NCBI GenBank assembly: GCA_951230915.1
Contig: OX579638.1
Location: 26,678,696-26,742,695, forward strand
Direction: 5' to 3'
Length of the DNA stretch: 64,000 nucleotides
Source: Antitrichia curtipendula
Lineage: Eukaryota; Streptophyta; Bryopsida; Hypnales; Leucodontaceae
This document shows, one piece after another, positions 60,608-64,000 of the stretch; position 1 is the stretch's first letter, and each line of letters starts with the position of its first letter. The notes under the pieces were generated by a model, which did not search any database, was not told the origin of the DNA, and saw only the letters and a program-made list of their open reading frames with translations. The translations under genes and the position numbers were made by a program.

Positions 60608-63600
60608 CTGTGTGCAGCTTTTGTACTTTTCCAGCTTCTGTACTTTTCCAGCTTCTGTACTTTTCCAGTTCTCCGCACCTTTGGTGTCGGCGACTTTTTT
60701 TTGGTACTTTTTCAGTTCTCAGTGCTCTTTATTGCTGTTTCGGGTCCTGCTACGATTTCAAACATGCAGTGCACACTATGAATTGCAAGAAAATACAAGA
60801 CATTAACATGGTCAAATACTTCCAAATATTGCTCAAGAGAAGTAATATGCACAGTCATTTGATGCTGCGAACAGAGAAAAAGAATGGACTTGCACGCGAA
60901 ACCTGAAACCCACTGGAACATTTCGGAAGATCCCAGACAGCTATTGACGTGGGTCCACACTATGTTGCACTATAAACAGAGGGCATGAAACTATAAGATG
61001 ATCTAGAGACAACTGGTGAAAACACAGAGCAAACGTGACCCAATACAAGAAACCTGATGTTGTTATGATCTGTAGACCAGATTTGAATGTTCTAAGACTC
61101 AGCTTGCGGCGTGCACAATACAGGACAATGGCCTATTCATGAAAACGGAGCAAAGCATGGTACTAACCCATAGTAATCCAATCCAAGTACACCACTCTTG
61201 TCACCAAGTTTGAACATACCTTGAGACAACCTTCAATGCATAGCCACATTAGACTTAGTAGCCTCATGCACAATTATTCCGTAGATGCACCAGATTCTTA
61301 GTTTTCCAGTTTGTGACCAACTTTGTTTTCCGCTGTTACTGAGGTATTTGAAGCAACTGCATTTTGAGCCTCGGCACGGTGTCTTACAGTAAATATCTCA
61401 TCAGCGTAAGCTCGATCAAGCCCATATCAGATACAGAAGGAACAAGCACCATGCAAAGAACTTGAAGGCTGTTACTGGAAGACCCTCAAAAATCAATCCT
61501 GCCTCTGACCAGAAACACGTGTTCTTTGAATTCTCGAACATGAATATAAATTCTAAACAGGTGATCTTTGAAAAAGATTTTAATATGATCGAGAACACCA
61601 TACAATCAGATGGTATTAAGGCCCGTAGAATCTTCACAACTAGTGACTCCGTAGGCTCACAGTAATTTGCTCAATCATCTAGCAATTGCTTCAAACAAAC
61701 CTCATCTTTTCTAGGCCTTCACAAATTGTACAATAGAAGATATTTACTTTTATTGCCGTTAGTGCAAAGCGGCATGCTTCTTCATTAAGGGTACAATACG
61801 ATGTCGATGCACATGAAAAATACTAAGCCACTAAATTTTTTTTTCGATAGTGAGTCGAGGGTGTGGCAACGATTCCCCGACGTCGCTCGCTGCAATCCGC
61901 CCGCTCCCACACTCCCTCTGCCTTTCCAATACTACGGCCAGCCATTTTACAAAGGCTTCTCGTGGGAGACCAAAGTCTGATCATCATTAGGATTTCACGG
62001 TGCAATTTAGGGTTTTCCGTCGTTTCCGGTTCTGTATACCGACTGGAAATCCATTTCCGGCTGACCAATTCGATTTTCAAGAGGTGTAATGCAGCAGAAA
62101 TTTGATATTTCAAGCGGTGCAAGAGCGTCACAAACCTTCATGTACTCAGCCCCGAGCTTTTTCTCTGTTAGGGTTTGATGCCGGAAGTTCCATTTGAAGC
62201 TCTGCAGCACGACGACATGATGTAAGTGCCTTACTGGTGTTAGGAACTTTCCTTCGAGTTTCTGTGATGTTTTAACATTCTGGTGTCCTTGACCGAATCC
62301 CTGAACCATATTTTACCCGCAAAGATACCATGTCCATGCATTAGCTCCGGAAGGACCATGAAGGTCGAAACGAATCGGGCCAAATGTTTTCTAACATTTC
62401 GAGTAGGCCATGTGGAAACTTCATTTTGCTCAATCTTAATTGTTTTTTGACCAGCACTTGCAATATTCCGGTGACACATAATTCGGCCTCATCTGAATAC
62501 TACACTGTTTTGCATTCAGATTGATTCAGATTCAGATTTTTGCACTCAATCGAATTGGTCATTTTTGAACCATGAATATACCGCAGGGCGTGACTGACTG
62601 AATGCCAAGATTCTTGAGTCGTGCTGATTGTTTCACTCTCGTTCCAGAGGAAACTAGGTATGAGCGAGTGCAGAACGGCATTCAAGCTTGCGTGGGGTTG
62701 CTAGCTTCGCTAGACTTTATCTTCTTCAGTATGGCGTTTCGAAGAGTTTTTGGGGGAAGTTCTGGGGAGAAGGGGATCACACCGAGTGTTCTGTATGTGC
62801 AAAGCTTGTGGGTACATCCAGAAGTTGTAGCAAGAAAGTTTCGAGAGAAGAAACTGATGACCTCAGCTGGAGCCGATTCTGTTTCATCATTTCCATCATG
62901 TGTTCGTAATTTCGGGCATCTCTTTCCGCACTAGAACTCTTCGTGAGGTTGATATTCTGGACACTGTCAGGAACGCATCAGCAGGTTTTAACGTCAATGG
63001 CAAACTTTGATCCTTCAGGTTCCATGCTATGTTTTGTAATATCAAAGTGTTTCCTGGGAATCTTATTATCAGGGGGAGAGTGACTGTTTTGTATATAAAA
63101 CCGATAGATGTGTTTCTGAAAGTATGCAATGATAATGTACTCGTTACTGGAGATGTGTGCAATATTGCAGAGTCAAAATACTTCCAAATTTTGAAAGTCC
63201 ATAACTCTTGATGGAACCATGCCATTGCAAAACCAAGGAAAAATGTTGCATCATTGAGTCGTCCAGGGGATGTTTCTCTATTTCTTGAGCCTACAAACTC
63301 AAGATTCACCCTCATACAAAATGCACATTGGAAAGATCCAGGAATACCAATTACCAATGTTTTCGGAATTATATGAAGAATCCCAAATCTAAGGAAGAGA
63401 AACTGTCCATTACTGCCATCCACCCAATTCTGACATCTAGGGAACCCTCCCATTTGCGTCACTGACCCACCCATTACCACAATCCTACCAACCTTTTATC
63501 ATGATGGCAGTGCAGTCCACACTTTAATAATGGTTTGCCTATACTTCAACAAAGGTCTACTCATGCTTTAACGTTTCACCTTTGAAAAAAATCACATAAA

Positions 63601-63838
63601 AATTCATTTCTTGTTCAGAATGTCTCTATTCTTTTGCAAATGACTTCTCTCAAACTTTTCAATCTTTGAAAAATATGAGAGTTGACAAGTAGCTTCTCCA
63701 AAGTACCTAGATAGCAAATATGTATTGTAATGAGGAGGTCTATCTTATTAGGGGCTTGTATAGCTTACCCTTTATGATTTCCATGTGACCCTTACAATGC
63801 TTCAAAATTGGACTTACCTACTGAAAGTCCAAAACCGG

Positions 63839-64000
63839 TTATGCCACTTCTTCATTGTTGGATGCCATGTCAAGTGCCATTTTTTTTTTTTAATAATTGT
63901 CTTAATTTAAATTTTAAAATAATAATAAATGTCAAGTGGCTACCCTTCCCCTATGTTTTTACATTTTGTCAAGATTTTATCTTAGTCCATAGTAACTTTC
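63839..64000. other. Flank beyond the array
   Basis: AT-rich DNA unrelated to the start of the next unit, showing that the array ends here. No gene visible. Confidence 0.6.

Larger units (their letters stand above)
55705..63838. repeat. Tandem array unit 4 (right part diverged)
   Basis: Near-identical to unit 3 until 61,261, apart from an extra 17-bp copy of CTTCTGTACTTTTCCAG at about 60,640. From 61,262 to the end at about 63,838 it is a clearly diverged version of 37,104-39,610, with many substitutions and small indels. Similarity stops at about 63,838. Confidence 0.95.

Noticed and set aside
31503..63838. The whole array being an assembly artefact
   Set aside because: Private base differences per unit and diverged outer edges argue for real copies, but only raw reads could settle the exact copy number.
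1..64000. tRNA, rRNA or CRISPR-like arrays
   Set aside because: No tRNA-like cloverleaf motifs or rRNA segments were noticed, and the only regular repeats are the tandem units and short satellites described.

Overview
The window is nuclear DNA of a land plant. The evidence is two spliced housekeeping genes of plant type (LSM1 and TIM22), a TRM/LONGIFOLIA-like gene, a Dof-related zinc-finger gene family, plant telo-box promoter motifs (AAACCCTAA) and a dense load of plant-type DNA transposons and MITEs in AT-rich spacer. The lineage cannot be fixed from sequence alone. The very AT-rich spacer and the odd two-finger Dof-like protein would suit a non-flowering plant, but that is a guess.

Layout. 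1-3.9 kb: AT-rich repeats, including a 1.5 kb fold-back. 4.0-6.0 kb (+): a complete five-exon LSM1 gene (127 aa), with an upstream ORF whose stop overlaps the LSM1 start. 7.0-9.9 kb (-): the C-terminal exons of a TRM/LONGIFOLIA-like microtubule-associated protein. 10-19.8 kb: gene-poor DNA with several structurally definable MITEs (three short fold-backs, one element with a perfect 8-bp target-site duplication, and two nested elements in a decayed copy of the later array unit). 19.87-25.69 kb: a 5.8-kb PIF/Harbinger element with terminal inverted repeats, an intact HARBI1-type DDE transposase and a MYB/SANT-like partner gene split by one in-frame TGA. 25.87-27.96 kb (+): a complete four-exon TIM22 gene (157 aa), starting about 180 bp from the Harbinger end. 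28-31.5 kb: MITEs and short tandem repeats.

31.5-63.84 kb: four tandem copies of a unit of about 8 kb. Each copy carries one intact, intronless gene for a 369-aa protein with two Dof-like zinc fingers and an acidic tail, read from the minus strand and driven by a TATA box behind three CCAAT boxes. Spacing between the gene copies is exactly 8,047 bp. From 33,815 to 61,261 the copies differ by only a handful of bases, while the outer edges (31.5-33.8 kb and 61.26-63.84 kb) are clearly diverged versions of the same sequence. That mosaic points to an old two-copy duplication recently re-amplified by unequal exchange, with the zinc-finger gene inside the segment shared by all four copies.

The housekeeping genes are unrelated in function: cytoplasmic mRNA decay (LSM1), mitochondrial inner-membrane import (TIM22) and cortical microtubule organisation (TRM). 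The most unusual content is the amplified two-finger Dof-like gene family.
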